This document shows positions 17,953 to 27,275 of a stretch of DNA of 64,000 nt, one piece after another. Positions within the stretch are counted from its first letter, which is position 1. The number at the start of each line of letters is the position of its first letter. The stretch spans positions 10,062-74,061 of the forward strand of contig NZ_BTPU01000055.1 of NCBI RefSeq assembly GCF_036985595.1, given 5' to 3'. This DNA comes from Vallitalea maricola (GTDB taxonomy: Bacteria > Bacillota > Clostridia > Lachnospirales > Vallitaleaceae). Below the pieces are notes generated by a model. The model worked only from the letters and a program-made list of their open reading frames with translations, had not been told where the DNA came from and ran no database searches. The translations under genes were made by a program, and so were the position numbers.

Positions 17953-18225
17953 AAAAAAATCCCATCATCCCCTATAAGGACGATAAGACCGTGGTACCAC
18001 CTTAATTCTTAAATGTATCAGCATAGCTAATACCAAATAAGCACTTAATAACCATTAACGGAGTCATCCGATCTATCCTACTGTAGTTTCAGATAAATTG
18101 CTAAAAAGCTACCTTCTGTTTGTCATATCATAGAAAATTTCTCAGCTACCTGAACTAAGTTCAAAGTAATTTTCCTCTCTGTAAGCCGTATCAAACATAC
18201 TCCTCTTTCTCACTGCATTTATACT
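17953..18225 (-). promoter_or_regulatory. T-box leader (tRNA-Val responsive) of the valS operon
   Basis: On the minus strand the T-box core AAGGTGGTACCACGG is followed by a terminator stem (arms around 17961-17967 and 17979-17985, ATCGTCC / GGATGAT) and a T7 run at 17953-17959. Upstream lie the stem I hallmarks GAGGAGTA and AGAGAGG and a specifier region GAAGGTAGC that contains the valine codon GUA. T-boxes read through when the cognate tRNA is uncharged. The T-box assignment is firm; the exact specifier frame is inferred. Confidence 0.93.
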
Positions 18226-18345
18226 ATCTATTACTAATTATATTATATGGTATTATAATATTTTTTGTTTGTCAAGGCTATTTTATTTTTATCTTTTCCT
18301 AACATATATAATAAAATTTCAAAACAATCAATTTTGCTACTAAGA

Positions 18346-18394
18346 AGAAAAAAAGTTTTGTGAATATACCACAATTGCTATAAAGCAAAACTCT
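18346..18394 (-). terminator. Probable terminator of the coiled-coil membrane protein gene
   Basis: On the minus strand AGTTTTG pairs with CAAAACT across a loop of about 30 bases that itself contains a small stem, and T7 follows. It lies 50-100 bases after the stop of the gene at 18447-19595. Confidence 0.5.
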
Positions 18395-18446
18395 TTTTCT
18401 GACTTGCTTGCATCAATGTAATAATCTTAAAATAATAAATTTATAA

Positions 18447-19595
18447 TTATATAATTACATCATCAATAATCTTAGTTATATCCTTTTCATTAGTAGTATC
18501 ATTATTCTTGACATCAATCAGTATTTTGGTTATAAGCTGTATTTCATTATTATATTGTTCCAAAGTATTTTTTAGAGTTTTTTTATCCTGCTTTATCTTT
18601 TCCATGCCAGTGTGTCTATTCTCTTTATTATAATATATATCAATGTTATCCAAGATATAGTTAATTGATTGGATACCATGTTTTTTAAGTACTCTTTCAA
18701 TATCATCTTCCAAAATAATTATATTGCCTGATATTTTATGTATATTACTTTTATCTTTTTTATTTTGCTGAAATTGTTTCCATCTATCTTCTAACATATC
18801 TCCACTTTTAACGTTATATTTATTATATTCATAAGCAAGGAACTGTTCATTATTAACATATTTCAGTTTAACTTTATTCAGAAGCTCAACTGCCCTATGC
18901 ATCAATAAATTATTTTTCTTAATTTCATGTATGACATATCTTCTGAAAATATATATCCACAAACTAAAAAATCCGATAATAACAATCATAATTATTGAAG
19001 GAATAAAAATATCAACATCATTATTAATATACATAAAACTTAATATCAATGTAGAAAAAGCAAAAATGGTTAATAACCCAATCATCAATATCTTAACAAA
19101 TTTCTGTGCCTTAATTAATCTATCTTTACCATAGAGCAAATCACCTTTTTCTCCCTCAATATATGTAATATCATTTTTGACATCTCGTTGTCGTTGTTCA
19201 ACACTTTTTATGTTCTTAATTACATCATTTATATTTTCCTCATAATCCTGAAGATAATCAAATTGTTGTCCTGCCCCCTTTATTCTATCCACATATTCTA
19301 CTTTATCATTTTTAATAGCAATATAATTATTAGAACAATTCTCAAATTCTGCTAATTGCTTTTTATTCATTTTTTCAATCTGCTGAATACTGGTGTGAAT
19401 CTTATTCAATCTATCATATTCTGCTATTACCTGTTCTTTATCCTTATACGTATTTTTCAGTTTGTTACACAATTCATTTGTATTTTCTACATCATTATAA
19501 ATATTATTGATATCGACTCCAAGATAATTTCTTTCATCAATATCAGCAATAACTTTTTTGGTAAATATGTTCTTTAAGTTTGCTATTAGTCCCAT
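18447..19595 (-). CDS. Coiled-coil membrane protein, function unknown
   Basis: The 382-residue protein has an N-terminal coiled coil (about 25-150, rich in Lys, Asn and Glu), two adjacent membrane helices (about 165-188 and 192-215, KILMIGLLTIFAFSTLILSF and then IPSIIMIVIIGFFSLWIYIF), and a second coiled coil to the C-terminus. No enzymatic motif is visible. The arrangement suggests a membrane hairpin with both helical arms in the cytoplasm. It is a single gene, with an AGAGGTAAC site before the ATG. I do not recognise its family. Confidence 0.7.
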   Translation of the reverse strand: MGLIANLKNIFTKKVIADIDERNYLGVDINNIYNDVENTNELCNKLKNTYKDKEQVIAEYDRLNKIHTSIQQIEKMNKKQLAEFENCSNNYIAIKNDKVEYVDRIKGAGQQFDYLQDYEENINDVIKNIKSVEQRQRDVKNDITYIEGEKGDLLYGKDRLIKAQKFVKILMIGLLTIFAFSTLILSFMYINNDVDIFIPSIIMIVIIGFFSLWIYIFRRYVIHEIKKNNLLMHRAVELLNKVKLKYVNNEQFLAYEYNKYNVKSGDMLEDRWKQFQQNKKDKSNIHKISGNIIILEDDIERVLKKHGIQSINYILDNIDIYYNKENRHTGMEKIKQDKKTLKNTLEQYNNEIQLITKILIDVKNNDTTNEKDITKIIDDVII

Positions 19596-19758
19596 TTAGT
19601 TACCTCTTTCATTTTCGGCATTATGATTAACAGTAAATCAGATAATTGCATAATAACTAAATGTAATTATGCAGTTATCTAAAATAAATATTATTTTAAT
19701 CCTCTATATATTTATTATATTGTTCACCTAATTAAGTGTCAAGAATAGTGTCAATTAA

Positions 19759-19788
19759 TGTTTATTATTTCAGATATTGGTAATACTA
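19759..19788 (+). promoter_or_regulatory. Candidate forespore (sigma-G/F type) promoter of ger unit 1
   Basis: TGTTTA (19759-19764) and AATACTA (19782-19788) are 17 bases apart, near the sigma-G consensus TGHATR/CATACTA. The same pair with the same spacing recurs before ger unit 2, which supports it. Confidence 0.45.
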
Positions 19789-19853
19789 ATTTTTATTGGT
19801 AATACTAATTTTATTAATAGGTAATATTAAATAATTGATTAAAAGGTGGAATT

Positions 19854-20978
19854 ATGTATAAAAAAATAATTTGTATTTTTCTTATACCTATAATATTAAC
19901 TACAGGTTGTTGGGATTCAAAGGATATTAATGATAAAGCAATAATTATTTCAGTAGGTGTTGACTATGTAAACAATCTCATAGAGTTTACTGGTGAAATT
20001 GTAAAACTTACTAAGACATCACAAGATACTGAAACTAGATATGAAACTCCGGGTGTATATAATATGTTAGCATATGGTAAAAACTTTGAAGAAGCTAGAG
20101 TGAATCTTGATTCAATAAATCCTTTTGATCCCTTCCTAGGAGCATGTCGAATTGTTATGTTTAGTAAAAATTATGCAAAACTTGGCATAGAATCCTACTT
20201 AAATAGAGTCGATAGTCTATATGATTATAGGAAAACAGTACTTACTGTAGTTACTCGTGAACCACCTCAAGAAATATTCAATATTAAGACAGATAAAGCC
20301 ATAGCTATTGGTTTTCTCGTAGATAATTTACTAGTACAATTAGAAAAAAAAGGAAAATGTATATGTCCTGATGTAGGTGATTTACTATCTGATATTGCTT
20401 TTGGATCATTAGGATACATCATGCCATATATTGGTAAAGAGTTTAATGATATTAAGTACTTAGGATTCGCAGTATTAAAAGATTCTAAATTAATTGATAT
20501 TATTGATATTGCTGATACGAACCCACTATTATATATATTAGCCAAAAATCCTATATTAGTAGAACTAATACCTAACCCCATAGATAATAAAAATAACTAT
20601 TCATTTCGAACTAGTATTGGTAAAAGAAAGATTTCAACAACTTATAAAAATGATACTGTTATTATTAATATTAAGCTTAATTTAGAAGCCGAGTTAAGGT
20701 ATCAATATCATATTAAGAAAATAACAAATAACATGATCAGAGACTTAGAAAATAAAATATCCTCAAAGGTCAGTAATGAAATTTTTAATATGATTACTAA
20801 AGCCCAGAAAGAATTTCAATGTGATATCTTTGATTTTGGCAAAAAATTTAAATCTGAGCATTATCATCAATTCAAAAAAATAAATTGGGAAGATGCCTTT
20901 TTAACTGCCAAAATAAATGTTACCACTAACACCAAAATAATTAACAAGAACTTAAAAAGTGGTGAGAAAAAGGAGTGA
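19854..20978 (+). CDS. Spore germination receptor lipoprotein, Ger(x)C family (unit 1)
   Basis: The C subunit of a germinant receptor sits on the outer face of the spore inner membrane. The 374-residue product starts with a lipoprotein signal ending ILTTGCW (lipid-bearing Cys19), followed by DSKDINDKAIIISVGVDY, the typical family N-terminus. The conserved middle YRKTVLTVVTREPPQEIF and a C-terminal domain of family length follow. It heads a C-B-A ordered operon; the usual Bacillus order is A-B-C. A close paralogue lies at 23629-24753. Confidence 0.93.
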   Translation: MYKKIICIFLIPIILTTGCWDSKDINDKAIIISVGVDYVNNLIEFTGEIVKLTKTSQDTETRYETPGVYNMLAYGKNFEEARVNLDSINPFDPFLGACRIVMFSKNYAKLGIESYLNRVDSLYDYRKTVLTVVTREPPQEIFNIKTDKAIAIGFLVDNLLVQLEKKGKCICPDVGDLLSDIAFGSLGYIMPYIGKEFNDIKYLGFAVLKDSKLIDIIDIADTNPLLYILAKNPILVELIPNPIDNKNNYSFRTSIGKRKISTTYKNDTVIINIKLNLEAELRYQYHIKKITNNMIRDLENKISSKVSNEIFNMITKAQKEFQCDIFDFGKKFKSEHYHQFKKINWEDAFLTAKINVTTNTKIINKNLKSGEKKE

Positions 20979-20983
20979 AATTA

Positions 20984-22117
20984 TTGAAAGATACACTTAC
21001 TAACAAACAAATAGCCTTTATTGTTTTTGGGGCTACTGCAGGATATGCTATTATTTCACTTCCTAAAAGTATTGGAGAAACAGCAGGGACTGGCGGTTGG
21101 ATTTTCATTGTTATTGGTATTTGTACGATGATTATATCCAGTTATGTCATTGTTTATTTAGGACATAGCTTTCCGAATAAAACAATCTTTGAATATATGC
21201 CCCTTCTTACCGGAAAGATCATCTCCTCTTTAATAATAATCATCATTATTATATATGAAATTATAGCATACTCCTTTATCATTCGATTAACAAGCGAAAC
21301 AATAAAACTTACCATGTTAATTCAAACACCTGTATGGGCATTAGCTGTATTAATCGGAAGCGTTGCATTTTATACGCTAACAAAAAGTTTAATAACTCTA
21401 GGGAGAATTGCAGAAATATTTGGATTAATTGTTATTATATGGGCAATAGCTATTACTATAACTATTTTTACACAAGGAAATCTAACCAATATTAAGCCCA
21501 TTTTTGAATTCAGAGATATCGACTATATTGAGGGTCTGTCAGTTGCTGCATTTTCCATGGTAGGAATAGATTTAATAACTGTCATACCCATCAATAAGGC
21601 AAACAAAAAACTTTTTCGGCATGTACTAATTATTTTATTAATCGTATGTTTAATATATGTACTGATTATTGAAAGCTGTATCTCTATTATGGGAATTGAA
21701 AATATTGTACACTATGATGAAACTCTTTATGCTACAGTTAGAAGAATTGAACTGGCTGATTTACAATTTTTAAAAAGATTAGATAGCGTTTTTATAATCG
21801 TATGGCTTATGGCTGTATATTGTTCCATACTATATGAGGCTTATATAGCAACTACCCTTTTTTCCAAATTAGTTAAAGGTAAAAAGAACAATATACTTTT
21901 GCTTACATTATTTTTATCTTTAATCGTATGCCTTGCACCACCAAGTATCGAAATAACGAAAAATATTCTACGCTATGCCAGTTACGTAGGTGTATTTATT
22001 AATGTGATTTTACCGTTTATATTATTAATATTACTGATTATTAAAAAACATCGAAAAAAAATTTCTACAGAGATTAGTAAAAAATATTATAAGGGATGTC
22101 ATATAAATGAAACTTAA
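20984..22117 (+). CDS. Spore germination permease-like subunit, GerAB family (unit 1)
   Basis: The B subunit of a germinant receptor is an APC-type protein with about ten membrane helices that binds the germinant. I place the start at the TTG at 20984 (MKDTLTNKQIAF): AAGGAG lies 8 bases before it, and the second copy at 24759 starts identically, each 5 bases after the gerC stop. The GTG at 20975 would overlap the ribosome-binding site. The protein is 377 residues with the family pattern GGWIFIVIG and TLTKSLITLGRIAEIFG. Its stop overlaps the gerA start by 11 bases. Confidence 0.92.
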   Translation: MKDTLTNKQIAFIVFGATAGYAIISLPKSIGETAGTGGWIFIVIGICTMIISSYVIVYLGHSFPNKTIFEYMPLLTGKIISSLIIIIIIIYEIIAYSFIIRLTSETIKLTMLIQTPVWALAVLIGSVAFYTLTKSLITLGRIAEIFGLIVIIWAIAITITIFTQGNLTNIKPIFEFRDIDYIEGLSVAAFSMVGIDLITVIPINKANKKLFRHVLIILLIVCLIYVLIIESCISIMGIENIVHYDETLYATVRRIELADLQFLKRLDSVFIIVWLMAVYCSILYEAYIATTLFSKLVKGKKNNILLLTLFLSLIVCLAPPSIEITKNILRYASYVGVFINVILPFILLILLIIKKHRKKISTEISKKYYKGCHINET

Positions 22118-23531
22118 CAAATATAATCATATACTTAATCCAGAAAAATTAAAAGAAGTAAATATCACCTCAAGATATCTTTCTGTGAATAATACCACGG
22201 TTATTATACTCTATATTCAGCAACTCACTGATAGAGCTGAACTTACATCAAATATTATTAAGCCTTTATTACTAAATAGTAGTCGAAATATCACCATTGC
22301 TAAGATTATAAGCTCAGTTATTTATATGGATGACGTTATGACAGACAATAATGAGAATAAAATAATTGACTATATTCTAAAAGGTCAGTCTGTTATTATA
22401 ATTCCTAGTGACGAAAAATATATCGTTGCAAATACTTTGAAAATTGAAAAACGACAGGTACAGGATCCTAACATTGAAAGTACGATAAAAGGTGCAAGAG
22501 ATGCATTTACTGAAAATTATAATGATAATCTCTCTTTAATTCGTTACCGGTTAAAAGATCCACAGCTTAGAATTGATGAATTTACTGTTGGGCAAAGAAC
22601 CCATACAACTGTTGCTGTCATCTATATTAAAGACATTGCTAACGATCAATTAGTTCATTCAGTTAAAACCAAAATTTCCAAAATAAATATTGATGGTATA
22701 TTAGAATCGGGCTATATTCAAAAGTTCATTATAAATAAAGCTTATAATTTTTTTCCCCAATGTGGAATTGTTGAACGTTCTGATACTGCATGTGCCAATA
22801 TTCTTGAAGGTAGGGTAATTATTCTTGTAGAAGGTGGAAATCTGGCATTAGTTGTACCCAAAACTTTTATTGAATTTATTGATGCTGGTGATGATCACTA
22901 TGACAATATTTATGTTAGTATGTTTTCAAAATTTATACGTATTTTGTGTTTTAGTATTTCCATATTTCTAACCTCATTATATGTGGCAGTAGTCAGCTTT
23001 CATCCAGATAGTCTACCGCCTCTATATATTATAAGTCTAGCTAGTTCAAGAGCTGCTGTACCTTTTAATGCCGCTTTGGAAGCATTTTTAATGGAATTAG
23101 TGGCAGAAATTCTTAGAGAGGCTAGTATAAGACTACCTAAGCAAATAGGTCCAGCTATTGGTATAGTAGGAACTATCGTTATTGGTCAAGCTTCAGTTAG
23201 TGCAGGTTTAATTAGTCCCTTATTAGTTATCATTGTATCTCTGTCTGTAATGGGGTCATTTGCGACTTCTGATTATTCCATTACCAATATTATAAGGATT
23301 CTAAAGTTTACGATGATTATTATAACTAGTATTTATGGATTAGTTGGTTTTACAATGGGAATGATTCTAATAGCTGTTAACATTATTTCTATTGATATAT
23401 TTGGTGTATCCTATGTTGCGCCTTTATCACCATTAAACTTAAAATCTTTAAAAGACTTATTCCTTAGTGATTTAAGTCTATCAAAAAAAAGACCTGAACA
23501 TGTAAAATCCAAAGATAGTACAAAGCAATAA
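22107..23531 (+). CDS. Spore germination receptor subunit, GerAA family (unit 1)
   Basis: The 474-residue A subunit has a soluble N-terminal part (about 1-270) and about five membrane helices after residue 270. Family hallmarks are IIKGARDAFTENYNDNLSLI-like (STIKGARDAFTENYNDN), ERSDTACANILEGRVIILVE and the Pro-rich membrane entry SFHPDSLPPLYIISLASSRA. It follows gerB with an 11-base overlap, so translation is probably coupled. It is the only intact A subunit here and may serve both B/C pairs. Confidence 0.95.
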   Translation: MKLNKYNHILNPEKLKEVNITSRYLSVNNTTVIILYIQQLTDRAELTSNIIKPLLLNSSRNITIAKIISSVIYMDDVMTDNNENKIIDYILKGQSVIIIPSDEKYIVANTLKIEKRQVQDPNIESTIKGARDAFTENYNDNLSLIRYRLKDPQLRIDEFTVGQRTHTTVAVIYIKDIANDQLVHSVKTKISKINIDGILESGYIQKFIINKAYNFFPQCGIVERSDTACANILEGRVIILVEGGNLALVVPKTFIEFIDAGDDHYDNIYVSMFSKFIRILCFSISIFLTSLYVAVVSFHPDSLPPLYIISLASSRAAVPFNAALEAFLMELVAEILREASIRLPKQIGPAIGIVGTIVIGQASVSAGLISPLLVIIVSLSVMGSFATSDYSITNIIRILKFTMIIITSIYGLVGFTMGMILIAVNIISIDIFGVSYVAPLSPLNLKSLKDLFLSDLSLSKKRPEHVKSKDSTKQ

Positions 23532-23552
23532 TCACTGAATGGTGTCAATTAA

Positions 23553-23582
23553 TGTTTATTCTTTCATTTATTGGTAATACTA
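23553..23582 (+). promoter_or_regulatory. Candidate forespore promoter of ger unit 2
   Basis: TGTTTA (23553-23558) and AATACTA (23576-23582) with a 17-base spacer repeat the element before unit 1. The flanking sequence is also duplicated, so its conservation partly reflects the recent copy event. Confidence 0.42.
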
Positions 23583-23628
23583 ATTTTATTAATAAGCAAC
23601 ATGAATAAATTGATTAAAAGGTGGAATT

Positions 23629-24753
23629 ATGTATAAAAAAATAATTTGTATTTTTCTTATACCTATGATATTAACTACAGGTTGTTGGGATTCAAAGGAT
23701 ATTAATGAGAAAGCAATTACTATCTCAGTAGGTATTAACTCTGTAAACAATCTTATACAATTTACTGGTGAAATTGTAAAACTTACTAAGACCTCACAAG
23801 AAACTCAAACTAGATATAATACACCGGGTATATATAATGTGTATGCATATGGTAAAACTTTTGAAGAAGTTAGGAGGAAACTTGAATCAATGAATCCTTT
23901 TGATGTCTTTCAAGGAGCATGTCGAATTGTTATGTTTAGTGCAAGTTATGGAAAACTTGGTATAGAACCCTACTTAAATAGAATTGATAGTCTATATGAT
24001 TATAGGAAAACTGTACTTCTTGTAATAACTCGTGAACCCCCTGAAGAGCTATTCAATGTTAAAACAGATAAAGCCATAGCTATTGGTTTTCTAGTAGATA
24101 ATTTACTATCACAATTAAAAGAAAAAGGTAAATCTATTTGTCCCAATGTAGGTGAATTACTATCTGATATTGCTTTTGGATCATTAGGTTACGTTATGCC
24201 GTATATTGGTAAAGAATTTGGCGATATTAAGTATCTAGGATTAGCAGTATTAAAAAATTCTAAATTAATTGATATTATTGATATTACTGATACGAAACCT
24301 ATATTATATATATTAGCTAAGGATCCTACATTAATTGAACTTATATCCAATCCTATAGATGCTGAAAATAAATATTCATTTCGAATTAGTATTGATAAAA
24401 GAAAAATCTCAACAGCTTATAAAAATGATACTGTTATTATTAACATAGATCTTAATTTAGATGCTGAGCTACGATATCAATATCATATTCAGAAAATAAC
24501 AAATGATATGATCAAATACTTAGAAAAAGAAATATCTTCAAAAATAAGTAATGATATTTTTAATATGATTAGGAAAGCTCAAAAAGAATTTGAATGTGAT
24601 ATTTTCTCTTTTGGAAGATATTTTAAAGCTTACCATTATAAACAATTTAGAAAAATGAATTGGGAAGATGCCTTTTTAACTGCCAAAATAAATGTTAACG
24701 TTAATACTAAAATAGTTAATAAGAACTTAAAAAGTTTTGAGGAAAAGGAATGA
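23629..24753 (+). CDS. Spore germination receptor lipoprotein, Ger(x)C family (unit 2)
   Basis: This is a close paralogue of the gene at 19854, of the same length (374 residues) and similar along its whole length, including the lipobox ILTTGCW and YRKTVLLVITREPPEELF. Differences are spread evenly and mostly conservative, as expected for an older but functional duplicate. Its upstream 80 bases are also copied from unit 1. It is followed 5 bases later by the gerB paralogue. Because the matching gerA is lost, it must use another A subunit or be in decay. Confidence 0.92.
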   Translation: MYKKIICIFLIPMILTTGCWDSKDINEKAITISVGINSVNNLIQFTGEIVKLTKTSQETQTRYNTPGIYNVYAYGKTFEEVRRKLESMNPFDVFQGACRIVMFSASYGKLGIEPYLNRIDSLYDYRKTVLLVITREPPEELFNVKTDKAIAIGFLVDNLLSQLKEKGKSICPNVGELLSDIAFGSLGYVMPYIGKEFGDIKYLGLAVLKNSKLIDIIDITDTKPILYILAKDPTLIELISNPIDAENKYSFRISIDKRKISTAYKNDTVIINIDLNLDAELRYQYHIQKITNDMIKYLEKEISSKISNDIFNMIRKAQKEFECDIFSFGRYFKAYHYKQFRKMNWEDAFLTAKINVNVNTKIVNKNLKSFEEKE

Positions 24754-24758
24754 TGTAA

Positions 24759-25883
24759 TTGAAGGAAACCCTCACTAACAAACAAATAGCCTTTATTCTT
24801 TTTGGAGCTACTCTAGGTTTTGCAGTTATTTCACTTCCTAGATCCATTGCAGAAAAGGGAGGAACTAGCGGTTGGATTTTTATCGTTATTGGTACTATGA
24901 CCATGATTGTGTTTGGCTATGTAGTTGTTTATTTCGGACATACCTTTCCGAATAAAACAATTACTGAATATATGCCTATTCTTACTGGGAAATTCATCTC
25001 TAATGTGATAATAATCATGATTATTATATATGAAATTACTTCACTCTCCTTTATCACTCGATTGACAAGTGAAACAATGAAACTGACAATGTTACTTGAA
25101 ACACCTATATGGGCATTATCTTTAATATTGTTAATCGTTGCATTTTACACCCTTACAAAAAGTTTAATAACTCTAGGGAGAATTGCTGAAATATTTGGAG
25201 TGATTATTATTATATGGGGGTTAGCTATTACGCTAACTATTTTTACGCAAGGCAGGCTAATCAATGTTAAGCCCATTTTTGAATTCAGTGATATGGATCT
25301 TATTGGCGGTCTGTCAGTTATTAGCTTTTCCATCATAGGAATTGAGACATTAACCGTCATACCTATAAATAAAAAAAACAAAAAACTTTTTAGATATATA
25401 GTATCTATTCTATTGATTATTAGTCTATTATATATACTTATGTGCGAAAGCTGTATATCCGTTATGGGTGTTGAAGGTGTTGTACACTATAAAGAAACTG
25501 TATATGCTACAATTCGAAGAATTGAACTCCCCGAGTTACAATTTTTAAAAAGATTAGATGGTGGTTTTATTATAGTATGGCTTATGGGTATATACTGCTC
25601 GATACTATATGAGGCTTATGTAACAACTTACCTTATATCCAAGTTAGTTAAAGTTAAGAAAAACAAAATACTATTGATTACTTTATTTTTATCTTTGATT
25701 ATATGCCTTACACCTCCAACTCGACAAATAACGGAAAATTTACTAGAATATGTTGGTTACTTAGGGGTATTTATTAATATTGTTATACCTTCTTATTTAT
25801 TAATACTGCTGCTCATTAGTAAATATGGAAAAAATTCAGAAAAAAGGTCATTAAATAATGAAACTGAACAAAATAATTATTGA
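24759..25883 (+). CDS. Spore germination permease-like subunit, GerAB family (unit 2)
   Basis: This 374-residue paralogue of the permease at 20984 starts with TTG (MKETLTNKQIAF) after AAAAGGAA. It has about ten membrane helices and the same internal motifs (TLTKSLITLGRIAEIFG, ESCISVMGVEG). The substitutions fall in several membrane helices (for example TSLSFITRL versus IAYSFIIRL), which could alter germinant specificity. The C-terminus diverges where the gerA start used to overlap. Confidence 0.92.
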   Translation: MKETLTNKQIAFILFGATLGFAVISLPRSIAEKGGTSGWIFIVIGTMTMIVFGYVVVYFGHTFPNKTITEYMPILTGKFISNVIIIMIIIYEITSLSFITRLTSETMKLTMLLETPIWALSLILLIVAFYTLTKSLITLGRIAEIFGVIIIIWGLAITLTIFTQGRLINVKPIFEFSDMDLIGGLSVISFSIIGIETLTVIPINKKNKKLFRYIVSILLIISLLYILMCESCISVMGVEGVVHYKETVYATIRRIELPELQFLKRLDGGFIIVWLMGIYCSILYEAYVTTYLISKLVKVKKNKILLITLFLSLIICLTPPTRQITENLLEYVGYLGVFINIVIPSYLLILLLISKYGKNSEKRSLNNETEQNNY

Positions 25884-25944
25884 TAATACTATAAGCTCAA
25901 TCTATATGGATGATATTATGTTAGATACCTATGAGAATAACTAA
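25858..25944 (+). pseudogene. Scar of a second gerA gene (deleted)
   Basis: The ATG at 25858 overlaps the end of gerB2 exactly as gerA1 overlaps gerB1 and gives MKLNK, the first five residues of GerA1. The reading then jumps to ISSIYMDDIM, which matches GerA1 about 65 residues further in (ISSVIYMDDVM), and stops at 25942 after 28 codons. Nothing resembling the remaining 390 codons follows. This is best read as an internal plus a 3' deletion of a duplicated gerA. Confidence 0.8.
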
Positions 25945-26139
25945 TAAAATAGTGCAGGTATAGGTTAATTGTTTTTATTACTAGAAAATAATTGTAATTT
26001 AATTATTAGTTATTCTAATCTATTTTTATTAAAATTAATTATGATAAATTCATAAATTGTTGTTACATACTAATTATCAATATTACTTGCATTTTTAATG
26101 TTAATGGGTATAATAATACATATAAAGGAAGTGATTAAA

Positions 26140-27234
26140 GTGTCGAATAAAAGTCATTTTCATGGTAGTGATCTAGAAAAAATAGAATCTATATATAAAA
26201 TAAATAAATATGATATTATTAATTTCAGTGGTAATGTTAATCCACTAGGTGTCTCAAGAAATCTAATAGATCTACTATCGAAAAATGTTCATGTTATAGG
26301 AATGTATCCTGACAGAGAATATACTAGGTTAAGAAAACAATTGGAAAAATACATAGGTGTTAATTATGAAAATATCATAGTTGGTAACGGGTCAACTGAA
26401 CTTATTTCCATATTCATTAATATCATCAAACCAACAAAAGCTCTTATTGTGGGTCCTACATATTCAGAATATGAAAGAGAAATCTCAATAGGTGGTGGTT
26501 TTTCTAATTATTATTCTTTGAAAGAAGAACTTGATTTCAAGATAGATATTAAAGATTTATTATCAAATATTACTGATGATATGGATTTACTGGTTATATG
26601 TAATCCTAATAACCCTACATCAACATCAATTTATTCTGAAGACATAAAATGCATATTAGAATATTGTCATGAAAAAAATATTTATGTTATGGTAGATGAA
26701 ACATATATAGAATTCACAAAAGAAATGGATAAAATTACTTCTGTTGGACTTACATATTCATATGATAATTTGTTTATAACTAGAGGAGTTTCAAAATTCT
26801 ATGCTTCACCTGGATTAAGATTAGGATACGGTATCTGTGGTAATAAATCCATTATGGAAAAGATTAATAGTCTAAAGAATCCTTGGACAATCAACTCTTT
26901 AGCAAGTTTTGCTGGTGAAGTTATGTTTGAAGATGAAGGATATATCAAACTTACTAAAGATTTCATTGAACAAGAACGTAATAGAATATACACCGAATTA
27001 AATAGCTGGAAAGATATTAAAGTTTTTCCACCAACAGCTAATTTTATTTTAATTAAGATATTAAGAGATGATATTGATTCACATGAATTATTTGAAACAT
27101 TAATAAAGAAAAAAATTATGATTAGAGATGCTTCTACATTTCCATTTCTCAACTCACAATTTTTCCGCTTTTGTTTTATGAATAAAGAACAAAATGATTT
27201 AATACTAGATGAATTATCTAGAATATTTAATTAG
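26140..27234 (+). CDS. PLP-dependent aminotransferase, CobD/HisC-like
   Basis: This fold-type I PLP enzyme of 364 residues starts at the GTG at 26140, with AAGGA upstream. The opening SHFHGSDLEKIESIYKI and NFSGNVNPLGVS closely follow threonine-phosphate decarboxylase (CobD) proteins of the cobalamin pathway. The cofactor Lys is in FITRGVSKFYASPGLRLGYG, the Asn/Asp ligands in VICNPNNPTS and VMVDETYIEF. Histidinol-phosphate aminotransferase is the alternative. It stands alone, without other cob or his genes, so its pathway cannot be fixed from context. Confidence 0.85.
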   Translation: MSNKSHFHGSDLEKIESIYKINKYDIINFSGNVNPLGVSRNLIDLLSKNVHVIGMYPDREYTRLRKQLEKYIGVNYENIIVGNGSTELISIFINIIKPTKALIVGPTYSEYEREISIGGGFSNYYSLKEELDFKIDIKDLLSNITDDMDLLVICNPNNPTSTSIYSEDIKCILEYCHEKNIYVMVDETYIEFTKEMDKITSVGLTYSYDNLFITRGVSKFYASPGLRLGYGICGNKSIMEKINSLKNPWTINSLASFAGEVMFEDEGYIKLTKDFIEQERNRIYTELNSWKDIKVFPPTANFILIKILRDDIDSHELFETLIKKKIMIRDASTFPFLNSQFFRFCFMNKEQNDLILDELSRIFN

Positions 27235-27254
27235 GCAAGCCATAAGGCTTGCCT
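27233..27254. terminator. Hairpin between the convergent aminotransferase and deoC genes
   Basis: The 9-bp stem AGGCAAGCC / GGCTTGCCT with the loop ATAA overlaps the aminotransferase stop codon. The T-run is poor on both sides, so termination efficiency is uncertain. Confidence 0.55.
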
Positions 27255-27275
27255 ATAATATACTGATAGTTAAAT

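Noticed and set aside
25858..25944. Functional micro-peptide at the end of ger unit 2
   Set aside because: Its sequence is explained fully as fused fragments of gerA, so I call it a pseudogene scar.
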